Source: Saccharopolyspora aridisoli
GTDB lineage: Bacteria > Actinomycetota > Actinomycetes > Mycobacteriales > Pseudonocardiaceae
Assembly (NCBI RefSeq): GCF_004348445.1
Contig: NZ_SMKV01000048.1
Span: 1 to 34,030, forward strand
DNA length: 34,030 nt
Reading direction: 5' to 3'
Under the pieces are notes generated by a model. The model saw only the letters and a list, made by a program, of their open reading frames with translations. It had not been told where the DNA came from and searched no databases. Position numbers and translations under genes: made by a program. Shown here in pieces: positions 1 to 8,640 of this stretch. Each line of letters opens with the position of its first letter. Position 1 is the first letter of the stretch.

Positions 1-116
1 TCGGTGGCGATGGCGGGGAGGGTCCGCCCGGTCCCATTCCGAACCCGGTAGCTAAGCTCCCCAGCGCTGATGGTACTGCACTCGCTAGGGTGTGGGAGAG
101 TAAGACACCGCCGACA
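1..116 (+). rRNA. rrf: 5S ribosomal RNA (5' end at or just outside the window edge)
   Basis: The sequence carries the conserved 5S core: 'cattccgaacccggtagcta' near 36-55 followed by 'tggtactgca' near 71-80 and 'gtgggagagtaagac' near 92-106. The first bases (tcggtgg) pair with the last (accgccga), forming helix I. Actinobacterial 5S genes usually start a few bases before this point, so one to four bases may lie outside the window. It would be the last gene of an rRNA operon entering from the left. An open reading frame that begins inside it at 70 is not real coding sequence. Confidence 0.95.
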
Positions 117-125
117 CAATCCTCA

Positions 126-170
126 AGAGCGGGGCTGGTTGATCCGAGCAGGATCAACCAGCCCCGCTCT
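126..170 (+). terminator. Intrinsic terminator of the rRNA operon
   Basis: A perfect 20-bp stem (126-145 with 151-170) with a 5-base loop (gagca) is followed by 'ttcgcg'. It starts about 10 bases after the end of 5S rRNA, the expected place for the rrn operon terminator. No mismatch occurs in the stem. It also separates the rRNA operon from the glycosidase gene that starts at 247. Confidence 0.9.
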
Positions 171-246
171 TTCGCGTCCCCGCTCGACAAGGTCGTTCCG
201 GTGCTCGAGACTTGGTCGCCGGAGTCCGGGCGGAAGGGGCGCGGGA

Positions 247-2613
247 GTGGAAGAGGAAGACCTCCGATCGTTGCTGGAGAAGCTGACGGTGGGGGAGAAG
301 GCCCGGTTGCTGACCGGTGCCGACTTCTGGACGTTGCACCCGGTGCCGGAGATCGGTTTGCGCCGGCTGGTGCTTTCGGACGGCCCGAACGGGGTCCGCG
401 GCACGACCTGGGACGAGCGCGACACCTCGTTGCTGCTCCCGGTCGCGTCGGGCCTGGCGGCGACCTGGGATCGGGCCGAGGCGCGGCGGGCCGGCGAGCT
501 GTTCGGTGACGAGGCCGTCCGGCGCGGCGTGCACGTCGTGCTCGCACCCACGATCAACCTGCACCGCAGCCCGTTCGGCGGCAGGCACTTCGAGAACTTC
601 TCCGAGGACCCGCTGCTGACCGGTGTGATGGGTGCGGAGATCGTCGCCGGCATCCAGTCGCGCGGTGTGGCGGCCACGCCCAAGCACTACGTGGGCAACG
701 AGAGCGAGACGGAACGGCTCACCTACAACGCGGTGATCGACGAGTTGACGCTGCGGGACTGCTACCTGGCACCGTTCCGGCGCATCGTTGACGAGGCGCA
801 GCCCTGGGCGATGATGGCCGCCTACAACTCGGTCAACGGCCACACGATGACCGAGCACTCCGCACTGGTCAACGACGTCCTCAAGGGCGAGTGGGGCTTC
901 GACGGCGTGCTCGTCTCCGATTGGTTCGCCACCAGGTCCTGCGCCGGTGCGGCCAACGGTGGACTGGATCTGGCGATGCCGGGCCCGAAGAGCCCGTGGG
1001 CCGATGGCGCCCTGGCGAAGGCGGTCCAGGACGGTGAGGTCGACGAGTCGGTCCTGGACGACAAGGTGCTGCGATTGCTGCGCCTGGCGGACCGTGTCGG
1101 TGCCCTGGGCGATGACGAGGCCGAGCAGAAGACCGTGGAAGCCCCGCCGGAGCAGGCGCGCGCCTCGATCCGGGAGCTGACGGCCCGCGGGTTCGTGCTG
1201 CTGCGCAACGACAACTCGCTGCTCCCGCTGGACCAGCAGATCGCCAAGGTCGCGGTGATCGGCGAGAACGCCTCCTTCCCCGCGGTCCAGGGCGGGGGTT
1301 CGTCGCACGTCAGCCCGCCGCACGTGGTGACACCGCTGGACGGCATCCGCAAGGCCCTGCCGCACGCCGAGGTCCGCTACCAGCGCGGTGTGCGGCACCG
1401 GCGGCTGCTCGACCCGATCCCGCCCGAGCTGGTGCTCGACCCGGAGGGCGAGGGCAACGGTCTGCGCGTGGAGTACCTGGGGGACGAGGGCCAGGTGCTC
1501 GACACCGAGCTGCGCGGGACCGAGCGGCTGACGTGGCAGCTCGGCGCGATGCCGGAGGGCACCAGGAAGCTCCAGGTGAGCGGGAGGCTCACCGCCGAGG
1601 TCGGTGAGCACGTGTTCGGCGTGCACGGCACCGGGAAGTTCCGGGTCGAGGTCGCGGGTCGCGAGGTGCTCTCCGCCGACGTCAAGAGCAGCAGCGAGGT
1701 CGACGATCCGCTGGGCGACATGCTGGCGCCCCCGGAGCAGCGCTTCAACGTGGTGCTTGTCGACTCGGACCTGGACGAGGCGGGTCGCGTTCGCCTGGCG
1801 GTGGAGTTCACGCCGCTGGAGGTCGACGCGGACCTGATCTGCGTGGGCCTCGGCCACCGGCCGGAGCGTTGGGACGACGCGACCGAGCTGGAGGCCGCCT
1901 TGCGGGCGGCGCGGGACTGCGATGTCGCGGTGGTCGTGGTGGGCACCAACGACGAGGTCGAGACGGAGGGTCGGGACCGGAATTCGCTGGACCTGCCCGG
2001 CCAGCAGGACGAGCTGGTGGCGGAGGTGATCGCGGCCAACCCGAACACGGTCGTGGTGGTCAACGCGGGCGGTCCTGTGCTCATGCCGTGGGCGGCGGAC
2101 TCGCCTGCGGTGCTGTGGACGTGGTTCGGCGGTCAGGAGTACGGCGACGCGTTGGCCGACGTTCTGCTAGGAGCGGCGGAGCCGGGCGGCAGACTGCCCA
2201 CGACGTTGCCTGCCGCGCTCGCGGACGTGCCGGTGCCGCTGCCGGGCGTGCAGCCGGTCGACGGGGAGCTGAGCTACGAGGAGGGGCCGTTGATCGGCTA
2301 CCGCGCCTACGCCGCTCGGGGTGTCACGCCGGGATTCAGCTTCGGGCACGGGCTGGGCTACACGACGTGGTCGTACGACGAGGCGACGCTCGAAGGCGAC
2401 GCGGTCACGGTGAAGCTGCGCAACACCGGTGACCGCGCCGGCCGCGAGGTCGTGCAGGTCTACACCGCGGATCCGTTGCGGTTGGCCGGTTTCGCGGTGG
2501 CCACGGCAGAACCCGGGGCCGAGGTGGAGGTGACGGTGGAGGTCGAGCCGGGCGCTGAGGATGTGCGCGTGGGTCCGAGCTCCGGCGATCTCCGCCTCGA
2601 CGCCGGGCGCTGA
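247..2613 (+). CDS. bglX: Glycoside hydrolase family 3 beta-glucosidase with PA14 insert
   Basis: A 788-aa GH3 enzyme that would release terminal beta-linked sugars from oligosaccharides or glycosides. The N-terminal barrel has KHYVGNE at about residues 146-152 (substrate-binding KH pair), and the catalytic nucleophile is D225 in the motif VSDW. Residues about 400-530 (from GLRVEYLGDEG) look like the PA14 insertion seen in one GH3 subgroup. The alpha/beta sandwich follows (NDEVETEGRDRNSLDLPGQQ region), and a C-terminal fibronectin-III-like domain ends the protein. The GTG at 247 is chosen because ggaagggg lies about 8 bases upstream, and an in-frame ATG at 70 is inside 5S rRNA. No signal peptide is visible, so a cytoplasmic location is likely. 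The symbol is by family only. The gene is convergent with the lipoprotein gene ending at 2615, one base away. Confidence 0.93.
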   Translation: MEEEDLRSLLEKLTVGEKARLLTGADFWTLHPVPEIGLRRLVLSDGPNGVRGTTWDERDTSLLLPVASGLAATWDRAEARRAGELFGDEAVRRGVHVVLAPTINLHRSPFGGRHFENFSEDPLLTGVMGAEIVAGIQSRGVAATPKHYVGNESETERLTYNAVIDELTLRDCYLAPFRRIVDEAQPWAMMAAYNSVNGHTMTEHSALVNDVLKGEWGFDGVLVSDWFATRSCAGAANGGLDLAMPGPKSPWADGALAKAVQDGEVDESVLDDKVLRLLRLADRVGALGDDEAEQKTVEAPPEQARASIRELTARGFVLLRNDNSLLPLDQQIAKVAVIGENASFPAVQGGGSSHVSPPHVVTPLDGIRKALPHAEVRYQRGVRHRRLLDPIPPELVLDPEGEGNGLRVEYLGDEGQVLDTELRGTERLTWQLGAMPEGTRKLQVSGRLTAEVGEHVFGVHGTGKFRVEVAGREVLSADVKSSSEVDDPLGDMLAPPEQRFNVVLVDSDLDEAGRVRLAVEFTPLEVDADLICVGLGHRPERWDDATELEAALRAARDCDVAVVVVGTNDEVETEGRDRNSLDLPGQQDELVAEVIAANPNTVVVVNAGGPVLMPWAADSPAVLWTWFGGQEYGDALADVLLGAAEPGGRLPTTLPAALADVPVPLPGVQPVDGELSYEEGPLIGYRAYAARGVTPGFSFGHGLGYTTWSYDEATLEGDAVTVKLRNTGDRAGREVVQVYTADPLRLAGFAVATAEPGAEVEVTVEVEPGAEDVRVGPSSGDLRLDAGR

Positions 2614-2614
2614 C

Positions 2615-3538
2615 TCACTTCTTGGCGACGAACTTCTCCAGGTCGTCGAGCACCAGGTTGGCGGCGAGCGGGCCCAGGCCCAAGTACCAGGTGTCGTCGG
2701 GCACCTCGATGGCCTGGCCCGCGCGCACCGAGCCGAGGGTGGTCCACTGCACGGAGCCGGTCACCTGGTTCATCTGCTGGCGGGCGTTGTTGCCGTAGGC
2801 GGCGTAGAAGAGCATGTCGCCGTCCGCCTGGGAGATCTGCTCGCGGCTGAGCTTGGTGAAGGTCTTGTCGCCGAGCTGGTTGTCCGGGCGGTTGAAGTTC
2901 GCGTCGGCGAGGATCGTGCCGATGAACGATCCCTTGTTGTAGAGCCTGATGTCACCGGGGATGAACCGGAGCATGCTGACCTTGCGCCCGGCGGCCTGCT
3001 TCCCGATCTCGGCGGCGCGGGCCTGGTAGTCGGCGAGGATCCGGTCGGCATCCGCGCGCTTGCCGAGCGCTTCGGCGTCCAGGAGGAAGTTCTCCTTCCA
3101 CGTCTTGCCCACGGTTTGGGCGAAGACGGTGGGGGCGATCTTGCTCAGGGCCTCGTAGTGCTCGTCGTCGCGGGTCTTGCTGGACAGGATCAGGTCCGGC
3201 TTGAGGGCGGCGATCTTCTCCAGGTTGGGGGAGCCGATGGTGCCGACGATCTCGGGGTTGCCCGCCTTCTGCGCCAGGTACGGCTGGAGCTGGGTGTTGG
3301 CGTCGGGCAGCACGGTAGCGACCGGTTTCACGCCGAGAGCCAGCACGGAGTCCAGCTCGCCGGTGTCGAGCACGACCACGCGCTGCGGTGTTCCGGGGAT
3401 GGTGGTCTGGCCCTTGGCGTGCTGGACGACGCGGCTCTGGGCGGGCGCGGGCTGCTCGGGCGCGGGAGTGCCGCAACCGGCGATGCCCAGGGCGAACGCG
3501 GCGGAAATCGCCGCGAAGAGTCTGCGATGGCGCAGCAT
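2615..3538 (-). CDS. Iron-siderophore ABC transporter substrate-binding lipoprotein (FhuD/FepB type)
   Basis: A 307-aa periplasmic-binding-protein-like lipoprotein that would capture a ferric siderophore at the membrane surface and hand it to an ABC permease. The N-terminus has an arginine-rich start, a hydrophobic stretch and a lipobox ending in AGC (about residue 23). The mature part opens with IPGTPQRVVVLD at about residues 48-60, the usual start of class III siderophore-binding folds. It contains the GVKPVA and LKPDLIL signatures. The start MLRHRR fits the signal peptide. An iron box lies 34-52 bases upstream on the same strand, so iron repression through an IdeR/DmdR regulator is expected. 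No permease or ATPase gene is adjacent, so this is an orphan receptor that must share a transporter encoded elsewhere. It could serve the siderophore locus at 21-33 kb, but that is inference. Confidence 0.92.
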   Translation of the reverse strand: MLRHRRLFAAISAAFALGIAGCGTPAPEQPAPAQSRVVQHAKGQTTIPGTPQRVVVLDTGELDSVLALGVKPVATVLPDANTQLQPYLAQKAGNPEIVGTIGSPNLEKIAALKPDLILSSKTRDDEHYEALSKIAPTVFAQTVGKTWKENFLLDAEALGKRADADRILADYQARAAEIGKQAAGRKVSMLRFIPGDIRLYNKGSFIGTILADANFNRPDNQLGDKTFTKLSREQISQADGDMLFYAAYGNNARQQMNQVTGSVQWTTLGSVRAGQAIEVPDDTWYLGLGPLAANLVLDDLEKFVAKK

Positions 3539-3571
3539 TGAGGCACCCAATCTGTCGGGATCGTGCAAAAG

Positions 3572-3590
3572 TTTGGGTAGCCTAACCTGC
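3572..3590 (-). promoter_or_regulatory. Iron box (IdeR/DmdR1 operator) of the siderophore-binding lipoprotein
   Basis: The 19 bases read tttgggtagcctaacctgc on the + strand and match 15 of 19 positions of the known palindrome TTAGGTTAGSCTAACCTAA. The centre (tagcctaacct) is intact. The site lies 34-52 bases upstream of the start codon at 3538, where it would overlap the promoter. Iron-loaded IdeR/DmdR proteins bind such sites to repress uptake genes; this is family knowledge applied to the visible match. Confidence 0.85.
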
Positions 3591-3672
3591 CTGCGTGGGG
3601 GTGACCAGAGCTGCGGCTTGTAATACTGATCATTAGCAGGGGGAACTGTCAGCGGCGGCTTACCAGGAACTC

Positions 3673-4203
3673 CTAGAGCATCACCAGGAACATGTGGGCC
3701 ATCGCAGCCGAGAGTGCCAGCTCGACCAGGGAACGCAGTCGCGGCGGTGGAGCGCGCACCAGGTCGGTGGCGGCGAACCCCGCGGCCAGCGCGCAGTAGG
3801 CGATCAGCGACCAGGCCAGCAGCGGGAACGCGAATCCCGGGGCCTGCGCCGCGATCGCGACGGACGAGTGGTGGTGTCCTGCCGTGACCAGTGGAGCTCC
3901 GGCGACCGCGGACTGCTGCCCGGCGAACATGTAGACCATCGCCAGCGCTCCGATCGCGTGGTGCAGGTGCGAGCCGGTGCGCAGCAGCGCCGCCCGAAAC
4001 CCCAACCAGCAGGCGAGAGCGAGGAAGGGCACGGCGAGCAGCGGTGACGGTGCCAGGTGCATCGCGACCATGCCCAGACCCATCATCAGCTGGGCGATGT
4101 CGACGTGGCAGGGGCGTTCTTGCTTGCGGTGGCCGATTCCGAGTCGCGCCAGCGCGGTCGCCGTCGCCGCGATGACCGTGCCGGTCATGACCTGCTCGAG
4201 CAT
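3673..4203 (-). CDS. DUF5134 multi-pass membrane protein
   Basis: A 176-aa hydrophobic protein with about five predicted membrane segments. It matches the actinobacterial DUF5134 pattern: a short N-terminal helix, then the conserved stretch around residues 34-49 (VDIAQLMMGLGMVAMH), and a His-rich loop (AGHHHSS, about residue 106). The C-terminus ends in another helix with AMAHMF. The family function is unknown; the conserved histidines and methionines make a metal link possible, but nothing here proves it. It lies upstream of the lipoprotein gene on the same strand, with 134 bases and an iron box between them, so they are probably separate transcription units. Confidence 0.8.
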   Translation of the reverse strand: MLEQVMTGTVIAATATALARLGIGHRKQERPCHVDIAQLMMGLGMVAMHLAPSPLLAVPFLALACWLGFRAALLRTGSHLHHAIGALAMVYMFAGQQSAVAGAPLVTAGHHHSSVAIAAQAPGFAFPLLAWSLIAYCALAAGFAATDLVRAPPPRLRSLVELALSAAMAHMFLVML

Positions 4204-4333
4204 GACCCTCCACCGTCGCCGGAGCCGCGTGCGCGATCGATTGTTGGTGCCTCGGGACGTCCGCAGGTACCGCCTTGCGGGCGGACTTCGGCGAACCGCG
4301 GTGACCGGGCGTGGTCGAGTCTCCAGTGGACGG

Positions 4334-5323
4334 TCATGATGCCGTGCGGTGGACGAAGTTCTCCAAGGAGACCGACACCTCGTGGCGGGTTCCGCTGTGC
4401 CGGGTGCAGTAGACCGTGGGGTACCAACCGGTCTCCTGCCACGCGGCCGGGAGTTCGTAGTCGTAGCACCCGTCCTCGACGGCTCCGGTGCGCAGCCCGT
4501 CGAGCCATTCCGAGGTGATCATCGGTTCGAAGTAGGTGACCTCGCGGTTCCAGACACCGTAGATCCAGGTGTGCCGGAACGGCAGGCCGTTGAACTCCGG
4601 TGCGGTGCGATCGATCAGGTGGTTGCCCATCGCGGGCTCGATCGCGTCGGCGTCGGTGAAAACAGCTGGTACGTAGCGGGAATCCGGCAGCCGCTTGCCC
4701 AACTCGTAGTCGTCGCAGTGCACCGGCTGGGGGCACGGGCCGGTGCGGATCGCCAGCCGCTCGGCGTTGTCGTTGAGGTAGAAGTGGACGTCGTGGTGCG
4801 GCTCGTCGTAGACCCCGAGCGGAAAGTGGCCGTGCGGGTTCCAGTTGTTGAGGACGTAGGTGAACGGAAAATCGGGCTGCTGCCGTGCGCGTTCACCTAG
4901 TTCGAGCTTCTGCCCGTAGCCGCCCGAGCACTCGTGGGCCGGATCGGTGCTGGCGTCGCCGTTCTCGTCGAAGCACAGCGTCCCGTCCGTCGGCGGGTCG
5001 TGCGGCAACCCGCTGAAGCTCGCGTCCGACATCCGCACGCCGATGGACACCGGGCGCGAGTCGAGGAACTGGGTGTAGGCGGTGATCCGGCCGTCGCCGA
5101 GCGGTGCGGACTCGCCGTACTCGGCGCAGGGGCCGCGGTAGGACGGCGTCTCGGCGACCAGCCGGTCGACGGCCGCACCGGGCAGCAGCAGCGACTGCCC
5201 ACGCGCGCTCACCACGCAGACCCATTCGAGCTCGTCGGTCGCTGCGGCGTGCGTCGTGGCGACGCTGCTGGCGGCGAGGAGGAGCGCTCCTGATGCGGAT
5301 GCCATCGCGAGCCGAACCTTCAT
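4334..5323 (-). CDS. Secreted protein of unknown function (possibly TTHB210/DUF5602-like)
   Basis: A 329-aa exported protein. The start at 5323 is chosen because gggag sits about 5 bases upstream; an in-frame start 10 codons earlier has no such site. Residues 1-27 form a signal peptide ending in THAA. The mature protein has several cysteines and a central segment (YDEPHHDVHFYLND, around residue 180) that resembles the DFHFY motif of TTHB210-like proteins. The repeated His/Asp in this motif could bind a metal. I do not recognise a catalytic site. It is a single gene: the tRNA-Lys genes lie upstream and DUF5134 lies 130 bases downstream. Confidence 0.75.
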   Translation of the reverse strand: MKVRLAMASASGALLLAASSVATTHAAATDELEWVCVVSARGQSLLLPGAAVDRLVAETPSYRGPCAEYGESAPLGDGRITAYTQFLDSRPVSIGVRMSDASFSGLPHDPPTDGTLCFDENGDASTDPAHECSGGYGQKLELGERARQQPDFPFTYVLNNWNPHGHFPLGVYDEPHHDVHFYLNDNAERLAIRTGPCPQPVHCDDYELGKRLPDSRYVPAVFTDADAIEPAMGNHLIDRTAPEFNGLPFRHTWIYGVWNREVTYFEPMITSEWLDGLRTGAVEDGCYDYELPAAWQETGWYPTVYCTRHSGTRHEVSVSLENFVHRTAS

Positions 5324-5421
5324 GATTCTCCCGAGGTGGTCCTGGTGGACCACGCCAGAGTCCCGCCGGCTGCTGTCCCGCTGCTTTCACGTGCTGGAGA
5401 GGGTCCGGTCTCGCGGAAAGA

Positions 5422-5450
5422 AGAAGACCCGCCGATGGGGCGGGTCTTCT
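5422..5450 (-). terminator. Terminator of the downstream tRNA-Lys gene
   Basis: A perfect 12-bp stem (5422-5433 with 5439-5450) with a 5-base loop lies 7 bases beyond the 3' end of the tRNA at 5458. On the minus strand it is followed by a T-rich tail (cttctttcc). Confidence 0.85.
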
Positions 5451-5457
5451 ATCGCTG

Positions 5458-5530
<73 letters not shown>

Positions 5531-5646
5531 TGGCCCCGGGTCTCCCCGGCAACGCGAAAAAGATTAGCACTCGCTCGGAACGGCCCGTGCAGCAGGTCCG
5601 ACCGTGTTCGGGGCCATGTCCGCCGGGAGCGGTATCGAGAAATGAA

Positions 5647-5672
5647 AAAGACCCGCCATGAGGCGGGCCTTT
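5647..5672 (-). terminator. Terminator of the upstream tRNA-Lys gene
   Basis: A stem of six G:C pairs (5652-5657 with 5662-5667) with a 4-base loop is extended after one A.C mismatch by gaaa/tttc-type pairs. On the minus strand it ends in a T run (cttttt), 10 bases beyond the tRNA 3' end at 5682. Confidence 0.8.
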
Positions 5673-5681
5673 CTTCTGCTG

Positions 5682-5754
<73 letters not shown>

Positions 5755-6031
5755 TAGCGCGTCTCCCGGGGTTTCCGTTCGGTCTCCCTGGCGACGTCGA
5801 AAACATTAGCACGGGCCGTGCGTGCCCTCGGCAGGGGGTCTCCTCGTCGGTCGAGGGCAACCCCGCTACCCGTCCGCACGTCCACCGGATGCGCGCGGAG
5901 TGTGGCCGGAGCACAGGGAATATGACACTGAGTGCAGACCCGGTCGCTGCATGCACGGTCGGGTGATTACGGCACACTAGTGGTCAGGCGCAGGTGTGGT
6001 TTGTGGTTTGTAACGGGACGGATAGTTGCCA

Positions 6032-7228
6032 ATGAGGAAAAGGCGTAACCCGGTAGGGGTTCTCTCGCGGGTTGGGCGGCTGACGACCGTGTCGGTCGTC
6101 GGGCTGGTGGGTTTGCTGGTCGCCGGGTGCAGCGGCGGCGCGGGAGTGGAGGCCGCGCAGGACCAGGGGTCGCCGGCTCCGGTGGTGCGGTTCGCGCAGC
6201 CTAACGGGGCCAAGGACGTGTCGCCGGCGGCTCCGGTGACCGCGAAGGTCAGCGGCGGCCGGATCGTGAACGCGACGCTGACCAACTCCGACGGCAAGCA
6301 GGTGCCGGGACAGGTGTCTGCGGACGGCGCGAGCTGGTCCTCGGCGGAGAAGACCGGTTACGGCAAGACCTACACGCTGGCGGTGACGGCTCAGGGTGAG
6401 GCCGGCCCGGCCATCACGCAGCAGTCGACCTTCACCACGATCGACCCGAAGTCGCAGACCTACGTGTCGATGATCCCGCTGGACGGCGAGACCGTCGGGG
6501 TCGGCCAGCCGCTGGTGTTCCGCTTCAGCAGCAACGCGCCCGCTCCGGACAAGCGGAAGGCGGAGGAGGCGATCAAGATCGCCACCGAGCCGGCGGTCGA
6601 GGGCGCCTTCTACTGGTTCAACAGCCGCGAGGTGCACTGGCGGCCCAAGGATTACTGGCAGCCGGGCACCAAGATCTCGATCGCGGTGGACGCATACGGT
6701 CGCGAGTTCGGGCCGGGTCTGTGGGGCGAGGAGGACCGCAAGGCCACCATCACCATCGGCGACCGCGTGGTGCTCAAGGCCGACGGTGCGTCGCACCAGA
6801 TGAGCGTGGAGAAGAACGGCCAGGTCATCCGGACGATGCCGGTGTCGCTGGGCAAGCCGGAGTTTCCCTCGAACAACGGCGTGCACGTGGTCACCGAGCA
6901 CCACCGCAAGAAGATGATGGACTCGACGACCTACGGGCTGCCGCTGGAGGCCGGTGGCTACCAGACGGAGGTCGAGTGGGCGGTCCGCATCTCCAACGGC
7001 GGTGAGTTCCTGCACGCGGCTCCGTGGTCGGTGGGCGACCAGGGGCACCGCAACGTCAGCCATGGCTGCATCAACATGAACAACGCCAACGCCGAGTGGG
7101 TCTTCAACCTGCTCAAGAAGGGCGACGTGGTCGAGATCACCAACTCGGGCGGCCCGAACCTCCGCTCCTGGGACGGGTTCGGAGACTGGCAGGTCCCCTG
7201 GAACGAGTGGCAGAAGGGCAACAAGTAG
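6032..7228 (+). CDS. Lipoprotein L,D-transpeptidase (Ldt/LppS type)
   Basis: A 398-aa cell-wall enzyme that would make 3-3 cross-links between diaminopimelate residues of peptidoglycan or attach proteins to it. The N-terminus has basic residues, a hydrophobic segment and a lipobox ending in VAGC (C33). Two Ig-like domains follow (about 50-130 and 135-235; the second begins near TYVSMIPLDGETVGVGQP). The YkuD catalytic domain (about 245-375) contains the signature SHGCINMNN with catalytic H344 and C346. A C-terminal Trp-rich tail (SWDGFGDWQVPWNEW) is typical of mycobacterial-type Ldt proteins. ATG 6032 is preferred over TTG 6026. It is transcribed alone, with a terminator hairpin at 7241. Carbapenem sensitivity is a family trait. 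Confidence 0.95.
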   Translation: MRKRRNPVGVLSRVGRLTTVSVVGLVGLLVAGCSGGAGVEAAQDQGSPAPVVRFAQPNGAKDVSPAAPVTAKVSGGRIVNATLTNSDGKQVPGQVSADGASWSSAEKTGYGKTYTLAVTAQGEAGPAITQQSTFTTIDPKSQTYVSMIPLDGETVGVGQPLVFRFSSNAPAPDKRKAEEAIKIATEPAVEGAFYWFNSREVHWRPKDYWQPGTKISIAVDAYGREFGPGLWGEEDRKATITIGDRVVLKADGASHQMSVEKNGQVIRTMPVSLGKPEFPSNNGVHVVTEHHRKKMMDSTTYGLPLEAGGYQTEVEWAVRISNGGEFLHAAPWSVGDQGHRNVSHGCINMNNANAEWVFNLLKKGDVVEITNSGGPNLRSWDGFGDWQVPWNEWQKGNK

Positions 7229-7240
7229 CCCTCGGGAGCG

Positions 7241-7274
7241 AAGCGACCGCGTGGGACGCACGACGCGGTCGCTT
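7241..7274. terminator. Bidirectional terminator between convergent genes
   Basis: A perfect 12-bp stem (7241-7252 with 7263-7274) with a 10-base loop lies 12 bases after the transpeptidase stop and 29 bases after the lipase stop on the other strand. The + strand tail is cctcctctcc. It can serve both convergent genes. Confidence 0.75.
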
Positions 7275-7303
7275 CCTCCTCTCCCGTCAAAGCCGCATCG
7301 GGG

Positions 7304-8113
7304 TCACAGCAAGCAGTTCGGCTGGAATCCTGGGTCGGCGGGCCCTTCCCGGTCGAGGGTGTGGAGCACCCACTGCACCACCACCGGATCGTTGGGGCTC
7401 TGGTCGTGCTCCACGAGGTCGTTCGGGCACGCGTCCTGCACGGTGATGTTGGTCAGGTCGTTGGCGGGGCCGTCGTGGAGGAAGGCGTTGGTGTACGGGG
7501 TGACCACCTGGTCGTAGCGGGTGGTGATGACCGTGTAGTCGGGGCCGTCCGGGGTGTCGTCGCCGGCGTTGAGGTCGGCGAGGAACGGCGATCCCTGCAT
7601 CTGCTGGGCGCACGCCTCGCAGGCGACGCCTGCGGGGCCCGCCAGCGGAGTGGTGGTGCCGTAGTTCGACGGGACGATCCCGATCAGCTCGCCGGTCTTG
7701 GCGGCGCCGCCGAGGGACTTCAAGTACGAGCGGGGCATCATGCCGCCCTGGCTGTGCCCGACGAGGTCGACCTGGTTCGCACCGGTGGCCGCGAGGACCT
7801 GGTCGACGAAGGACGCCAGTTCTTGCGCGGAGTTCTCGACGCGGCCCGTGGCGTTGTTGCCGTAGTCCAGCGCGAACACGCAGTAGCCCGCCTGCTTGAT
7901 CTGCGGGGACAGCAGCGACCAGTTCTTGGCCATGTTCTCGAAGGTGCCGTGCACGAGCACGACCGGCCGCGGGTGCTCGGCGCTGGGCTCGCAGCTCCAG
8001 TCGTTGGCCCCGGGCGGCGAGACGCCCACCGGGGCGGCCTGCGCGGTGCCGGATCCGAGCAGTGCAGTAGCGATCGCCAGTGCGAGCAGTGCTGGCAGCC
8101 CTCGGTGTCGCAT
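7304..8113 (-). CDS. Secreted lipase/esterase, alpha/beta hydrolase (lipase class 2 type)
   Basis: A 269-aa exported esterase that would hydrolyse acylglycerols or other esters outside the cell. Residues 1-26 form a signal peptide ending in GTAQA. The mature enzyme has HGTFEN (residues 55-60, oxyanion-hole region), the nucleophile elbow GHSQGG with S121, an Asp candidate in TTRYDQ and a His candidate in VEHDQ. The CEAC segment and other Cys residues suggest disulfides. The length and motifs fit the actinobacterial class 2 triacylglycerol lipase family. It is a single gene, convergent with the transpeptidase. Confidence 0.92.
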   Translation of the reverse strand: MRHRGLPALLALAIATALLGSGTAQAAPVGVSPPGANDWSCEPSAEHPRPVVLVHGTFENMAKNWSLLSPQIKQAGYCVFALDYGNNATGRVENSAQELASFVDQVLAATGANQVDLVGHSQGGMMPRSYLKSLGGAAKTGELIGIVPSNYGTTTPLAGPAGVACEACAQQMQGSPFLADLNAGDDTPDGPDYTVITTRYDQVVTPYTNAFLHDGPANDLTNITVQDACPNDLVEHDQSPNDPVVVQWVLHTLDREGPADPGFQPNCLL

Positions 8114-8342
8114 GCGGTCGTTCCTTCCAGTGGCCGGGAATGCTCCAAAACGCCGCTGGACGCAGGTCCGAACGGGTTGCCGTGCAGTGGTTCTTAACCC
8201 GAGGCGCCACCGGTGTCAAGCGGGTGTTGACGATCTGACCTGGTCGGATGTCGGGGTCGCGGGCTTCCTCGATCGCCGACTGGAGGGGCTGCGCGAAGCT
8301 GCTCCCACTCCGCGCTCCCGAAATCGGGCACCGAGCGAGAAA

Positions 8343-8441
8343 ACTCCGGCCGACTGCCCGTTCGGCAGTCGGCCGGAGTTCTGACCTGCATCTTCATCTA
8401 GGGTGAGTGACGGGATTCGAACCCGCGACTCCTGGGACCAC
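8343..8441. repeat. Left att-like direct repeat (partial tRNA-His plus terminator)
   Basis: These 99 bases match 11761-11859 with one difference (G at 8364, A at 11782). Identity ends at 'gggaccac', after which this copy reads cacatag instead of the rest of the tRNA. It includes an intact 16-bp terminator stem (8343-8358 with 8364-8379). Confidence 0.92.
8402..8441 (-). pseudogene. Partial tRNA-His (3' half only)
   Basis: These bases equal the 3' half of the tRNA-His at 11820-11893, from the anticodon loop to the discriminator base. The 5' half (D arm, 5' acceptor strand) is missing, so no tRNA can form. It is the copy left by site-specific integration rather than a degraded tRNA gene. Confidence 0.9.
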
Positions 8442-8540
8442 CACATAGATCGACCGCGTCTGACCTCCGACGGTCGACGTATCGTCGCAGGTCATCGACC
8501 ACCCGGTGTCCGCGTATGGCCGTACCTGACCGACTTCCGG

Positions 8541-8574
8541 CGAACCTGGGAGTCGGTCCCGGCTCCCAGGTTCG
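8541..8574. repeat. Perfect 12-bp inverted repeat inside the element
   Basis: cgaacctgggag (8541-8552) pairs fully with ctcccaggttcg (8563-8574) around a 10-base loop. No T run follows on either strand. It lies in the gene-free stretch 8442-8640 between the left repeat and the stop of the frameshifted HTH gene. It could be a terminator, or a recombinase or relaxase recognition site. Apart from this hairpin I see nothing in that stretch. Confidence 0.55.
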
Positions 8575-8640
8575 CTCCCAGCGTTCGCCGCTCCACCCTC
8601 CGCGGCTGTCAGCCCCGGAGGTCGGGGTCTCCGGGCTCGT

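Noticed and set aside
70..246. N-terminal extension of the glycosidase starting inside 5S rRNA
   Set aside because: It overlaps the rRNA and its terminator; GTG 247 has a good ribosome site and a family-like start.
3539..4213. Fusion of DUF5134-region frame with the siderophore-binding protein in one minus-strand frame
   Set aside because: The upstream part is out of frame with the real DUF5134 protein, and a signal peptide plus iron box mark the true start at 3538.
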